The notes: a model not told the origin generated them from the sequence alone. DNA of 64,000 bases from Streptosporangium sp040640155 (GCF_040640155.1 NZ_JBFABE010000017.1:1-64000); one strand, 5' to 3'; positions 9,873-19,075 are shown, counted from the first letter of the stretch. A program made the numbers and translations.

Positions 9873-10992
9873 GAAGGTCGTCCTCTCCTGCCTGGTGCTG
9901 GCCGCGGCGGCGATCGCCGTGCCGTTCTACCTGGAGGGCTTCTGGCTGCAGGCCGGGCTCTTCGCGATGTCGGCGGCGATCGGCGCGATCGGCATCAACC
10001 TGCTGACCGGCGCCACCGGCCAGCTCTCCATGGGGCACGCGTTCTTCCTCGCGGTCGGCGCGTACGCCTACGTCTACTTCTCCTCCGAGCCCGAGGGCGG
10101 CGCGCACGCCCTCGGCGGGCTGGCCCTGCCCACGCCGCTGGCGGCGCTGCTCGCGGTGGTCACCGCGGGCGTGGCCGGCGGGGTGTTCAGCCCGATCGCC
10201 GGCCGCCTGAAGGGCGCCTACCTGGGCATCGCCACCCTCGCGCTGATCTTCGTCGGGCAGCACGTGCTGTTCAACGCCGAACCCGTGACGGGCGGCTACA
10301 ACGGGCGCGCGGTGCCGCCGATGGAGCTGTTCGGGCTCGTCTTCGCCGACACCCCCGAGCTGGTGGTCGCCCAGGTGCCGTTCGGGGCGCTGGAGCGGCT
10401 GTGGTTCCTGGGGCTGGTCCTGCTGACCGGCGCGGCGCTGTTCGCCCGCGGCGTGCTGCGCGGCCGGCCGGGGCGGGCCATGAACACCATCCGCGACCAC
10501 GAGATCGCCGCCGGGGTGATGGGCGTGCCGGTGGCCCGCTACCGCGCCGGGGTGTTCGTGCTCTCGTCGATGTACGCCGGGCTGGCCGGGGTGCTGATCG
10601 CCCTGGTCTTCCAGCGGACCGTGCCGGACTACTTCGGCCTGCTGCTCTCGCTCGACTACCTCGCGATGATCATCATCGGCGGGCTCGGCTCCGTCGCGGG
10701 CGCGGTCATCGGCGCGTTCTTCATCTCCATGCTCCCGCAGTTGCTCAGCCGCTACAGCGACGCCCTGCCGCTGGTGGCCGAGCCCGGCTCCGGCGGGGTC
10801 TCCCCCGCCGAGGCGGCCCGCATCCTGTACGGCGCCGCCGTCGTCGTCATCGTGCTCTTCCTGCCCGGCGGGCTGCTCGGCCTCGCCAGGCGGGCCGGCC
10901 TCGCCCTGGGGCGGCGGGCCACCCCCGCCGCCTCCCCGAGGCAGACCCCGCTGTCCCCCTCTCCCGCTCCGTCCCCCGACCCAAGGAACTGA
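9865..10992 (+). CDS. livM: ABC transporter permease, LivM subfamily
   Basis: A 375-residue permease partner of LivH. It contains the LivM motif INLLTGATGQLSMGHAFF, multiple membrane spans, and the coupling loop RGRPGRAMNTIRDHEIAAG, which is followed by a conserved MGVPVARYRAGVF segment. The GTG start at 9865 overlaps the end of livH by 8 nt. The last 30 residues are a Pro/Ser-rich cytoplasmic tail. It is the fourth gene of the operon, and livK follows after 4 nt. Confidence 0.92.
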   Translation: MSKKVVLSCLVLAAAAIAVPFYLEGFWLQAGLFAMSAAIGAIGINLLTGATGQLSMGHAFFLAVGAYAYVYFSSEPEGGAHALGGLALPTPLAALLAVVTAGVAGGVFSPIAGRLKGAYLGIATLALIFVGQHVLFNAEPVTGGYNGRAVPPMELFGLVFADTPELVVAQVPFGALERLWFLGLVLLTGAALFARGVLRGRPGRAMNTIRDHEIAAGVMGVPVARYRAGVFVLSSMYAGLAGVLIALVFQRTVPDYFGLLLSLDYLAMIIIGGLGSVAGAVIGAFFISMLPQLLSRYSDALPLVAEPGSGGVSPAEAARILYGAAVVVIVLFLPGGLLGLARRAGLALGRRATPAASPRQTPLSPSPAPSPDPRN

Positions 10993-10996
10993 TCAC

Positions 10997-12277
10997 ATGG
11001 GAATCTCGAGAACCCCGGTCCGGAGCATGGCGGCGCTCGCCGTCCTGGCCCTGGCCGTCACCGCGTGCGCCAGCGAGAAGGCCACCGGGGGCAGTGGGGG
11101 CGCCGCCCCCTCCGCCGTCGGGGGGGACGGGGTGAAGACCGGCCCCGGCGTCACCGCGGACAAGATCACCCTCGGTCTGATGACCGACCTCACCGGCCCG
11201 TACGCCTCCTTCGGCAAGAGCCTGACCCAGGCGCAGCAGCTCTACTTCGAGCAGGCGAACGCGGCCGGGGGCGTGTGCGGGCGGCAGCTCGAGGCCCTGG
11301 TGCGCGACCACGGCTACGACGCGCAGAAGGCGGTCGCGACCTACACCGAGATCGCCCCCAGGACGGTGGCGCTGGCCCACGTCGTCGGGTCGCCGATGGT
11401 CAACGCCATCAAGCAGCGTCTCGAGGCCGACGAGATGCTCACCCTCCCGCAGGCCTGGGCGACCGCCCTGCTGGGCAGCAAGCCCATCCAGGTCACCGGG
11501 ACCACGTACGACATCGACATGATCAACGCGGTCGACTTCCTGACCAAGGAGAAGGGCGTCAAGTCCGGGGACAAGATCGGTCACCTGTACTTCGAGGGAG
11601 ACTACGGCGAGAGCGCGCTGAACGGGTCCAAGTTCGCCGCCGGCAAGCTCGGGCTCACCCTGGTGGAGCAGAAGATCAAGGCCACCGACCAGGACATGAG
11701 CGCCCAGGTCGCCGCGTTCAAGGCCGAGGGCGTCAAGGCCATCCTGGTCTCGGTCGGCCCCCGGCAGACCGCCTCGCTGGTGGGCGTCTCGCTGGCCAAG
11801 GGCATGGACGTGCCGTTCGTCGGCAGCAACTCGGCCTACTCCCCGCAGCTCCTGCCCACCCCGGCCGGGCCCGCACTGCTGAAGGACTTCTACTTCATGA
11901 CGGCCGGCACGCCGATCAGCGCCGACAACGCCGCCATGAAGAAGCTGGCCGCCGACTACGCCGCGAAGTACCCCGACACCGCGATCGACAGCGGCGTCGC
12001 CGCCGGGTACTCGTCGGCCGCGATCGTGGTCGACGCGCTGAGGAAGGCCTGCGAGAACAAGGACCTGAGCCGGGCCGGCGTGGTGGCCGCGCACCGCAGC
12101 CAGTCGGCCTGGGGTGAGGAGTTCGGCACCGTGATGGACTTCACCTCGTTCGACAAGCCCGCCTCGCTGCTGTCCTACGTCGTCAAGCCGGACAAGGAGG
12201 CGCTGGGCGGCGCGAAGGTCTTCAAGGAGGCCGCCACCTCCGACCTGGCCAAGGAGTACCAGGTCCCGGTCGGCTGA
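10997..12277 (+). CDS. livK: Extracellular solute-binding lipoprotein of the liv-type transporter
   Basis: A 426-residue periplasmic-binding-type lipoprotein (Peripla_BP_6 class). The signal sequence ends in the lipobox VTAC with Cys24 (MGISRTPVRSMAALAVLALA upstream). The mature protein has the two-lobe receptor pattern, opening with ITLGLMTDLTGPYASFGKSL and containing LEALVRDHGYDAQKAVA. The Shine-Dalgarno AAGGA lies about 9 nt before the ATG. As the last gene of the operon it determines the substrate, likely an amino acid or related small ligand; a more exact ligand is not visible. Confidence 0.9.
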   Translation: MGISRTPVRSMAALAVLALAVTACASEKATGGSGGAAPSAVGGDGVKTGPGVTADKITLGLMTDLTGPYASFGKSLTQAQQLYFEQANAAGGVCGRQLEALVRDHGYDAQKAVATYTEIAPRTVALAHVVGSPMVNAIKQRLEADEMLTLPQAWATALLGSKPIQVTGTTYDIDMINAVDFLTKEKGVKSGDKIGHLYFEGDYGESALNGSKFAAGKLGLTLVEQKIKATDQDMSAQVAAFKAEGVKAILVSVGPRQTASLVGVSLAKGMDVPFVGSNSAYSPQLLPTPAGPALLKDFYFMTAGTPISADNAAMKKLAADYAAKYPDTAIDSGVAAGYSSAAIVVDALRKACENKDLSRAGVVAAHRSQSAWGEEFGTVMDFTSFDKPASLLSYVVKPDKEALGGAKVFKEAATSDLAKEYQVPVG

Positions 12278-12288
12278 CCGGCGGACCA

Positions 12289-12328
12289 CCCGCCGGATCC
12301 GGGCCCTGCCGGGCACGGGTCCGGCGGG
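12289..12328 (+). terminator. Terminator hairpin after the liv operon
   Basis: A 13-bp stem is formed by CCCGCCGGATCCG (12289-12301) and CGGGTCCGGCGGG (12316-12328), allowing one G-T wobble, with a 14-nt loop. It sits 12 nt after the livK stop. Confidence 0.65.
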
Positions 12329-12436
12329 AATCGGGGAACGGGCCGCGTCGCGGCTCCGCGTCTACCGGGGATGCGGGGCCGCGGCGCTCCGGGCTAGCGT
12401 GGACGGCACACGCCGACCTTCGCTCCTGGGGACAAA

Positions 12437-13873
12437 ATGACCCAAAAGCTCAACACCGGCAGCCACGACCTGCCGGTCTCCGACGCCCTCGCCGCGTTCA
12501 TGACCACCGGCTGGGCCGACACCCACCGCGACGATCTGGCCCCGCTGCCGCAGGTCGCCTACACGGCCAAGCGCCGTGCCGCGCTCGCCGCCCGCTTCCC
12601 CGGCGAGCGGCTCGTCGTCCCCTCGGGCACGCTCACGACGCGCAGCAACGACTCCGACCACCGGTTCCGGGCGCACAGCGCGTTCGCCTACCTCACCGGC
12701 GGCCAGGAGCCCGACGACGTGCTGGTCGTCGAGCCCTCCGGGGAGGCCGTGCTGTTCCTGCGCCCCCGCTCACCGCGGTCGGCACCGGGCGAGGCCGGGC
12801 AGGAGTTCTACCGCGACCGCCGCCACGGCGAGTTCTGGGTGGGCCGGCGTCCCGACCTGGCGGAGGCCGAGGCGCTGCTGCAGATCACCTGCGCGCCGAT
12901 CGAGCGGCTCGACGACGTGCTCGGCGGGCCCGCGCGGGTGCTGCGCGGGGTGGACGCCTCGGTCGACCGCCGCGTCGCCCCCGCCGAGGGGGACGGGGAC
13001 GAGGAGCTGGAGACGTTCCTGTCCGAGATGCGGCTGGTCAAGGACGACTGGGAGGTCGCCGAGCTCCGGTTCGCGGTGGAGGCGACCGTCCGGGGGTTCG
13101 AGGACGTGGCGCGCGCGCTGCCCGCCGCCCTGGAGCACCGGCGCGGCGAGCGCTACCTGGAGGGGATCTTCGGGCTGCGCGCCCGCCTGGAGGGCAACGC
13201 GGTCGGCTACGAGAGCATCGTGGCCTCCGGCGCCAACGCGTGCGTGCTGCACTGGATCCGCAACGACGGGCGGCTGAACGGGAACGAGCTGCTGCTCCTG
13301 GACGCGGGGGTGGAGACCGACCACCTCTACACCGCCGACATCACCAGGACCCTGCCGCTGTCGGGCCGCTTCGACCCGGTCCAGCGCCAGGTCTACGAGC
13401 TGGTGTACGAGGCCCAGGAGGCGGCGATCGCCACCCTGCGGCCCGGCGCGAGCTTCCGCGACTTCCACCGCGCGGCCATGCGGGTCATCGCCGAGGGGCT
13501 GCACGACTGGGGGGTGCTGAAGATCACCGCGGACGAGGCCATGGAGCCCGGCAGCGGCCTGTACCGGCGCTACACGCTGTGCAGCAGCGGCCACATGCTC
13601 GGCCTGGACGTGCACGACTGCGCCAGGGCCCGCTCCGAGGTCTACCTGGACGGCGTGCTGGAGGAGGGACAGGTGCTGACCGTCGAGCCCGGCCTCTACC
13701 TCCAGCCCGACGACCTGACGCTCCCGCCGGAGCTGCGCGGCATCGGGGTGCGCATCGAGGACGACCTCGTCATCACCGCCGACGGCGCCCACCTGCTCTC
13801 CTCGGGCCTCCCGCGCCACCCCGACGAAATAGAGCGGTGGCTGTGTCATGGCGACGCTGACGCGTCGCGGTGA
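12437..13873 (+). CDS. pepP: Xaa-Pro aminopeptidase (aminopeptidase P, M24B)
   Basis: A 478-residue cytosolic metallopeptidase that removes the N-terminal residue preceding proline. The N-terminal AMP_N domain (about 40-180) includes FRAHSAFAYLTGGQEPDD. The C-terminal pita-bread domain has all five metal ligands: Asp289 (LLLDAG), Asp301 (YTADITRT), His386 (SSGHMLGLDVHD), Glu417 (LTVEPGLY) and Glu441 (VRIEDDL). The length is normal for PepP. The start ATG at 12437 is preceded by CTGGGGAC. It is separated from the liv operon by a terminator, so it is probably independently transcribed. Confidence 0.93.
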   Translation: MTQKLNTGSHDLPVSDALAAFMTTGWADTHRDDLAPLPQVAYTAKRRAALAARFPGERLVVPSGTLTTRSNDSDHRFRAHSAFAYLTGGQEPDDVLVVEPSGEAVLFLRPRSPRSAPGEAGQEFYRDRRHGEFWVGRRPDLAEAEALLQITCAPIERLDDVLGGPARVLRGVDASVDRRVAPAEGDGDEELETFLSEMRLVKDDWEVAELRFAVEATVRGFEDVARALPAALEHRRGERYLEGIFGLRARLEGNAVGYESIVASGANACVLHWIRNDGRLNGNELLLLDAGVETDHLYTADITRTLPLSGRFDPVQRQVYELVYEAQEAAIATLRPGASFRDFHRAAMRVIAEGLHDWGVLKITADEAMEPGSGLYRRYTLCSSGHMLGLDVHDCARARSEVYLDGVLEEGQVLTVEPGLYLQPDDLTLPPELRGIGVRIEDDLVITADGAHLLSSGLPRHPDEIERWLCHGDADASR

Positions 13874-13875
13874 GT

Positions 13876-14002
13876 CCGCTCTGATCCGGCTCCTTCCCTC
13901 GTCACTCATCCGCTCCGCTCCTGCTTACCTGCGACGCTGCGCGTCGCCGGTTCGGCCGCTCTGATCCGGCTCCTTCCCTCGTCACTCATCCGCTCCGCTC
14001 CT
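13876..14002. repeat. 47-bp direct repeat, two copies 80 bp apart
   Basis: An identical 47-bp unit occurs at 13876-13922 and 13956-14002 (begins CCGCTCTGATCCGG and ends CCGCTCCGCTCCT). The 33 bp between the copies includes GCGACGCTGCGCGTCGC, itself a small dyad. It lies immediately downstream of pepP. No coding potential was recognised. Confidence 0.85.
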
Positions 14003-14003
14003 T

Positions 14004-14073
14004 CGCTCCTCGGTCCAGTCGCCGGCGCGGCCTCACGGCGCTCCTCGGTCCAGTCGCCGGCGCGGCCTCACGG
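14004..14073. repeat. 35-bp perfect tandem duplication
   Basis: The unit beginning CGCTCCTCGGTCCAG and ending GGCCTCACGG occurs at 14004-14038 and again at 14039-14073 without a mismatch. It abuts the second copy of the 47-bp repeat, so the pepP-mce intergenic region carries two nested duplication events. The remainder of the gap (14074-14182) contains no recognisable gene. Confidence 0.85.
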
Positions 14074-14182
14074 GGAGTCCCTATCGGCATGTCGGTGGGG
14101 AGCGTGATCTCACGGAAAGTGTGAGGGGCTGACAAGTCGGGGGGCGGGGATCATCCCTTTTCCTCAAATTACGGTGAAAGGA

Positions 14183-14212
14183 TCGACTTACTGGAATACC
14201 CGTCAGTAGCGT
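14183..14212 (+). promoter_or_regulatory. Candidate promoter of the mce operon
   Basis: A TCGACT hexamer (14183-14188) and TAGCGT (14207-14212) are separated by 18 bp, a fair match to the actinobacterial housekeeping -35/-10 pattern. Predicted initiation around 14219 leaves a leader of about 55 nt before the ATG at 14275. No regulator gene is adjacent. Confidence 0.4.
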
Positions 14213-14274
14213 TGCTGGTCCATGGTCGGAGTCGCGAGGTCCGAGGTGGTCATGGCGCAACGGACGGCGGTTTG

Positions 14275-15084
14275 ATGGCGGTCGGCGGGCGGGCGAGGGT
14301 CACCGGTCACCTGGTCCGCGGGACCACCGGGGTGCTCGACCGGGTCGGCGACATGTCGGTGATCGCCCTGGAGGGATTCCGCCGCACCTGGGACGTCAGG
14401 GCGTGGTTCTGGGAGTTCGTCCAGCAGTGCTGGTTCCTCGCCCGCGTGACCAGCCTGCCGGTGCTGCTCGTCTCGCTCCCGCTGGGCGCGACCGTCGCCC
14501 TGCAGGTCGGGCAGCTCGCCTGGCAGCTCGGCGCCTCCTCGGCCACCGGCGGCGCCGTGATCGTCGGCCTGGTCCGCGAGGTCGCCCCGATGGCCTCGGC
14601 CCTGCTCATCGCCGGGGCGGGAGGCTCGGCCATGACCTCCGACATCGGCGCCCGCAACATCCGCGACGAGCTGGCCGCCATGGAGGTGATGGCGGTCAAC
14701 CCGATCCACCGCCTGGTCACCCCCCGCCTGTGGGCGGCGAGCACGGTCGCGGTGCTGCTGGTCCCGCTGGTCATCGTGGCCGGGGCCGGCGGCGGTTACT
14801 TCTTCAACGTCGTCGTCCAGGGCGTCACCCCGGGCGCCTACTTCGACGGCGCGGTCTCCCTGCTGGTCACCAGCGACCTGCTGGTCACGCTCTTCAAGGC
14901 GTGGATCTTCGGGTTCATCGCGGCGATCATGTCGTGCTACTTCGGCATGACCTGCCAGACCAGCCCCGTCGGCGTGGGACGCGCCGTGAACAGGTCGACG
15001 GTCGTCACGTTCCTGCTGGTGTTCGCGGTCAACTACGTCATCACCATGATCTACTTCCTGGCCTACCCGCCGAGGGCCCTGTGA
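14275..15084 (+). CDS. Mce operon YrbE/MlaE-family permease, first copy (YrbEA)
   Basis: A 269-residue integral membrane protein of the MlaE/YrbE family, the permease half of an Mce lipid importer. Family features are the multi-span hydrophobic core, VGLVREVAPMASALLIAGAG, and the conserved segment ARNIRDELAAMEVMAVNP that contacts the ATPase. The C-terminal half shows FKAWIFGFIAAIMSCYFGM. The ATG at 14275 is preferred; upstream TTG/GTG codons (from 14212) are in frame but give a non-conserved extension. It is the first gene of a nine-gene run with overlapping stops and starts. The ATPase (Mkl/MceG) that should energise it is not in this window. Confidence 0.88.
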   Translation: MAVGGRARVTGHLVRGTTGVLDRVGDMSVIALEGFRRTWDVRAWFWEFVQQCWFLARVTSLPVLLVSLPLGATVALQVGQLAWQLGASSATGGAVIVGLVREVAPMASALLIAGAGGSAMTSDIGARNIRDELAAMEVMAVNPIHRLVTPRLWAASTVAVLLVPLVIVAGAGGGYFFNVVVQGVTPGAYFDGAVSLLVTSDLLVTLFKAWIFGFIAAIMSCYFGMTCQTSPVGVGRAVNRSTVVTFLLVFAVNYVITMIYFLAYPPRAL

Positions 15085-15950
15085 CGGCGGCCCTCCCGGG
15101 GGCGCGCACCGCCGGGGTCCGCGCGTACGGGGTGATGCGCGACGGGGTGGACCGGCTGGCCTCGCTGTCGGACTGGCCGGTGTTCCTGTGGAAGGTCGTC
15201 TTCTACTCGGTCAGGGACATCGTCCTGCGGCTGAGGTTCACCCGGGTGGTGCTGCGCCAGGTCAGCGACGTGGTGGTGGGCGTCGGCGCGACCGTCATCG
15301 GCGGCGGCATGGTCTTCGTCGTGTTCACCATGGCCTTCGCGGTCGGCGCCACCGTGGGCCTGCAGGGCTACCAGGGCCTCCAGGCGATCGGGGCCGAGTC
15401 GTTCATCGGGCTGGTGGGCAGCTTCGCCAACGTACGGGAGATCACCCCGATCATCGCGGCGGTCGCGCTCGCCGCCCAGGTCGGCTCGGCCTTCACCGCC
15501 GAGCTCGGCGCGATGCGCATCTCCGAGGAGATCGACGCGCTGGAGGTGATGGCCATCAACGCGTTCACGTACCTGATCTGCACCCGCGTGGTGGCCGCGC
15601 TGATCGCGCTGATCCCGGTCTACCTGATCGCGCTGTTCGCGAGCTTCTTCGCCACCCGGCTGATGTGCACGGTCCTGTTCGGCATGTCCCCGGGGGTCTA
15701 CGACTACTACTTCTACCTCGGCCTGCCGGTGATCGACATCTTCTACAGCGTGGTCAAGGTGGTCGTCTTCGCCTTCGCCGTGGTCAGCATCCACTGCTAC
15801 CACGGGTTCAACGCCACCGGCGGCCCGGTGGGCGTGGGCGTCGCGGCCGGGCGGGCGATCCGGCAGTCGATCGTCACGGTCGTCCTGCTCAACCTGCTGC
15901 TGTCGTACCTGTTCTGGGGTGGCGGCGGCAGCCTGAGGCTGACGGGATGA
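15081..15950 (+). CDS. Mce operon YrbE/MlaE-family permease, second copy (YrbEB)
   Basis: A 289-residue second permease, paralogous to the preceding one. It carries RQVSDVVVGVGATVIGGG, VREITPIIAAVALAAQVGSA and the coupling segment SEEIDALEVMAINAFTYL. Heterodimers of two YrbE proteins are the rule in actinobacterial Mce systems. The GTG start at 15081 overlaps the upstream TGA (GTGA), implying coupled translation and balanced stoichiometry. Confidence 0.9.
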   Translation: MTAALPGARTAGVRAYGVMRDGVDRLASLSDWPVFLWKVVFYSVRDIVLRLRFTRVVLRQVSDVVVGVGATVIGGGMVFVVFTMAFAVGATVGLQGYQGLQAIGAESFIGLVGSFANVREITPIIAAVALAAQVGSAFTAELGAMRISEEIDALEVMAINAFTYLICTRVVAALIALIPVYLIALFASFFATRLMCTVLFGMSPGVYDYYFYLGLPVIDIFYSVVKVVVFAFAVVSIHCYHGFNATGGPVGVGVAAGRAIRQSIVTVVLLNLLLSYLFWGGGGSLRLTG

Positions 15951-16975
15951 GCCCGACGGCCACCCGGGGCGAGTTGCCGCTGCCGATCCGGCTGGCGGTC
16001 TCGATCGCCGTGCTGCTGGTCCTGGGGCTGCTCGCCGCCCTGGTGGTGCGCGGCGCGACGCAGGTGAGCGGCACCCGGCTGAGCGCGGTGTTCCCCCGGG
16101 CCGGCCAGGGCCTGGACACCAGCTCCCCCGTCAAGATCCGTGGTGTCACGGTGGGCGGGGTCGGCTCCGTCACCCTGGACCGGCGGGGCCGGGCCGTGGT
16201 CGCGATCCACGTCGACCCCGGGTTCGGGGTGCCGCTCGGCGTCACCGCCACGATCGAGCCGAGCTCGGTCTTCGGCCCCAAGTACGTCAACCTGATCCCC
16301 GGTCCGGGCGAGGCGGCCGGGCCCTACCTGGCCGACGGCGCGGTCATCACCAGGACCGAGGCCCCGTCGGACCTGTCGGACATCCTGGCCGACGCCCACG
16401 AGGGGCTCGGCGCGGTCGACCCGCGGGACGTCACCGTCGTCGTGCACACCCTGGGCAGGGGGCTGGACGGCAAGGGCCCGCGACTGCGGGAGATCCTCGA
16501 CGACACCGGGAGGATCGTCGAGGTGGCGCACCGGCGGCGGGACGAGTTCCGGCGCTTCGTCGCCGACGCCGGGGACCTCGCCGACGCGCTGTCGGACAAG
16601 GGCGACGAGCTGGTGGCGGTCGCCGCCGACGCGAACGCGATCACCCCCGGCCTGCTGAAGCGGGCCGGCCGGGCGCGCGCCCTGCTCGGGGAGCTCGACG
16701 ACGTCTCCCGCCTGACCGCGCACGGGCTGCGCGGGCACCGCCGCGACCTGAAGGCGGCGGGCACCTCCGGTGAGCGCGTCGCCTCCCTGCTGTACGCCCA
16801 GCTCGGCGTCGCCGGCGACGGCGTACGGAGGCTGAACCACATCTTCACGGACGTCAACGACCTGGTCTCCGGCCGCGGCCCGGACGGCGCGAACCAGATC
16901 AAGATGGAGGCGTTCATCGCGACCGACGTGTGCGAGCTCATCGTCGGCGCCTGCGGCCCCTCGAACGGCCGGTGA
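15947..16975 (+). CDS. MCE-family protein, operon position A
   Basis: A 342-residue secreted or membrane-anchored lipid-binding protein. One N-terminal membrane segment (AVSIAVLLVLGLLAALVVRG) is followed by an MCE domain (about 45-130, with SPVKIRGVTVGGVGSVTLD). A long helical region then probably extends the lipid tunnel across the envelope. The ATG overlaps the yrbEB stop (ATGA). The C-terminus contains two Cys (CELIVGACG), probably a disulphide. It corresponds by order to MceA of mycobacteria; the lipid cargo is not predictable. Confidence 0.88.
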   Translation: MSPTATRGELPLPIRLAVSIAVLLVLGLLAALVVRGATQVSGTRLSAVFPRAGQGLDTSSPVKIRGVTVGGVGSVTLDRRGRAVVAIHVDPGFGVPLGVTATIEPSSVFGPKYVNLIPGPGEAAGPYLADGAVITRTEAPSDLSDILADAHEGLGAVDPRDVTVVVHTLGRGLDGKGPRLREILDDTGRIVEVAHRRRDEFRRFVADAGDLADALSDKGDELVAVAADANAITPGLLKRAGRARALLGELDDVSRLTAHGLRGHRRDLKAAGTSGERVASLLYAQLGVAGDGVRRLNHIFTDVNDLVSGRGPDGANQIKMEAFIATDVCELIVGACGPSNGR

Positions 16976-18039
16976 GGGGCGTGGCCGGGTCGGCGGACAG
17001 GACGCGGCGCCGCTGGACGCTGGCCAAGTTCGCCGTGTTCCTGCTGGTGACGGGAACGCTGATCGTGCTCATCGGCGCCCAGATCGCCCGGGTGAGCGTG
17101 GGTGAGACCTACCGCCTCGCGGCGGTCTTCGACGACGTCTCCGGTCTGCGTGCCGGGGACCAGGTGAAGATCGCGGGCGCGCCCGTCGGGCAGGTCGAGT
17201 CGATCGAGGTGGTCGACGGCCGGGCCCGGGTCACGCTCGGCGTGCGGACCGACGTGCGGGTGCCCTCCGACAGCGCCGCCTCGATCCGCTGGCGCGACAC
17301 GGTCGGGCAGCGGGTCGTCTACCTGGAGCCGGGCACCGCCGGGGACATGCTCGCCGACGGCGCCCGCGTGGCGCGGACGACCTCGGTCGTGGACATCGGC
17401 GAGCTCGTCGGCGACCTCGGCCCGCTCACCCGCAGCCTCGACCCCGAGCAGATCAACCGGCTGCTGACCGCGGCCGGGGAGGCGCTGGACGGCAACCAGG
17501 AGAACATCCCCCGGCTGGTCGACGACCTGGGCCGGCTGACCGGCACGATCGCCGAGCGCAGGAGGATCATCCAGGGGCTGCTGGAGGACTACGCCACCGT
17601 GACCGGCGTCGTGGCCCGCAGGGACCGGCAGATCGCCCGCCTGGTCGACAACCTCGTCGCGCTGACCGGCGCGTTCGCCCGCAACCGCGAACTGGTCGAC
17701 GACGCGCTGGTGGAGCTCTCGGCGAGCGTGCGGACCGGTGACCGGGTGCTCGGCGCGAACGCCCGGGAACTGGGCCGCGTGGTGGAGCGCCTGGCCGGGC
17801 TCACCGGCGGCGTCCGGCGCAACGTCGCCGCCGTCGAGAGGCTGCTGGGCACGCTCACCCCGCCGCTGCGGCGCTCGTTCCAGGTGACCGGCCGGGGGCA
17901 CTTCGTCACCACGGCGGTGCCCTGCCTGGCACTGGGGCCGCTGCCGTGCCCCTACCCGATGAACGCCCCGCCGCCGTTGCGCGGCGGCCTGCGGCTCACC
18001 GACACCGGTGACCTGCGCCGGGTCCTGGTGGGGTCGTGA
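16972..18039 (+). CDS. MCE-family protein, operon position B
   Basis: A 355-residue MCE protein with N-terminal anchor KFAVFLLVTGTLIVLIGAQI, MCE domain (about 45-130, DQVKIAGAPVGQVESIEV) and a long alpha-helical body containing repeated LVDDL/LTG heptad-like turns. The C-terminus has a Cys pair in CLALGPLPCPY. The GTG at 16972 overlaps the previous stop; another GTG at 16981 is possible. It corresponds by order to MceB. Confidence 0.87.
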   Translation: MRGVAGSADRTRRRWTLAKFAVFLLVTGTLIVLIGAQIARVSVGETYRLAAVFDDVSGLRAGDQVKIAGAPVGQVESIEVVDGRARVTLGVRTDVRVPSDSAASIRWRDTVGQRVVYLEPGTAGDMLADGARVARTTSVVDIGELVGDLGPLTRSLDPEQINRLLTAAGEALDGNQENIPRLVDDLGRLTGTIAERRRIIQGLLEDYATVTGVVARRDRQIARLVDNLVALTGAFARNRELVDDALVELSASVRTGDRVLGANARELGRVVERLAGLTGGVRRNVAAVERLLGTLTPPLRRSFQVTGRGHFVTTAVPCLALGPLPCPYPMNAPPPLRGGLRLTDTGDLRRVLVGS

Positions 18040-18049
18040 TGGGGTCGTG

Positions 18050-19075
18050 ATGGCGCTCAAGTCGTTCCGCGACCGGAACCGGACCGCCGTCGGCCTGGTC
18101 TCGATGACCGTCCTGGCCGCCGTGCTCGTCGCCACCTTCCTGGTCGGCAACCTGGGGGTGTTCGAGGGCGGCTACACGATGTCGGCGGTGCTGGCCGACT
18201 CGGCCGGGCTGCGGTCCGGCAACGACGTCCGGGTGGCGGGGGTGGCGGTCGGCAAGGTCACCGACGTGCGCGCCGACTACGCGCGCGGGCAGGTCGTGGT
18301 GACCTGGAAGGTCGACGACGGGATCAGGCTCGGCCCGCAGACCAGGGCCGAGATCACCCTGTCCAACCTGCTGGGCGGGCGCTACGTCAGGCTCACCGGG
18401 CCGGTCGTCCGCCCGTACATGGACGAGCTGCCCGAGGAGCGGCGGGTGATCCCGATGGCGCGGACGAGCACCCCGGTGCTGATCACCGACGCGCTCAAGG
18501 ACGCCACCCGGCTGGCGCAGCGCCTCGACACCGAGGCGGTCGACAGGCTGCTGCGCGAGCTGGCGGAGCTCAAGCCCGCCCGGGAGGGCCGGGTCGCCAG
18601 GCTCCTGGACGACATCGGCGAGCTGTCGGAGATCATCAGCGAGAGCGAGCCGGAGCTGCGGCGGCTGCTGGAGAACGGCAACAAGGTCATGGACGTGCTG
18701 GAGAAGAAGGACGCGCAGGTCGGCCGCCTGATCGACTCCATCGAGATCCTGCTGGACGAGCTGCGCTCGCGCCGCGACGAGCTGAGGGTCCTGCTGGGCG
18801 ACGGCAGCGACCTGGTCGACGGCATCACCACCCTGGTCACCCGGCACGAGCGGGACCTGATCAGGGTGGTCGACGACGTGACGGCCGTGGCCGGACGCCT
18901 CGGCTCCACCAGCGGCCGGAACCTCAACTCGGTCCTCGCCTGGGTCGGCCCCACCTTCTCGGGACTGGCCAGGGCGGGCGGCCAGGGGCCGTGGGTGGAG
19001 GCCATCGCCACCGGGCTGGGGCCGATCAACCCCGAGGTGCTCGGCGCCATCCGCAAGGACAGGAAGAAGCGATGA
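18050..19075 (+). CDS. MCE-family protein, operon position C
   Basis: A 341-residue MCE protein with N-terminal membrane anchor (LVSMTVLAAVLVATFLVGNL), MCE domain (NDVRVAGVAVGKVTDVRA, about 60-140) and an unusually charged helical rod rich in Glu/Arg (ISESEPELRRLLENGNKVMD). The start is ATG at 18050, with an in-frame GTG directly before it. The junction with the previous gene carries an 11-bp duplication (GGGGTCGTGAT twice), so stop and start signals are repeated. It corresponds by order to MceC. Confidence 0.87.
   Translation: MALKSFRDRNRTAVGLVSMTVLAAVLVATFLVGNLGVFEGGYTMSAVLADSAGLRSGNDVRVAGVAVGKVTDVRADYARGQVVVTWKVDDGIRLGPQTRAEITLSNLLGGRYVRLTGPVVRPYMDELPEERRVIPMARTSTPVLITDALKDATRLAQRLDTEAVDRLLRELAELKPAREGRVARLLDDIGELSEIISESEPELRRLLENGNKVMDVLEKKDAQVGRLIDSIEILLDELRSRRDELRVLLGDGSDLVDGITTLVTRHERDLIRVVDDVTAVAGRLGSTSGRNLNSVLAWVGPTFSGLARAGGQGPWVEAIATGLGPINPEVLGAIRKDRKKR

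Noticed and set aside
13876..14073. Possible CRISPR array in the direct-repeat region
   Set aside because: Only two copies of each unit, one pair directly tandem without spacers, the other with a single 33-bp gap; no cas genes nearby.
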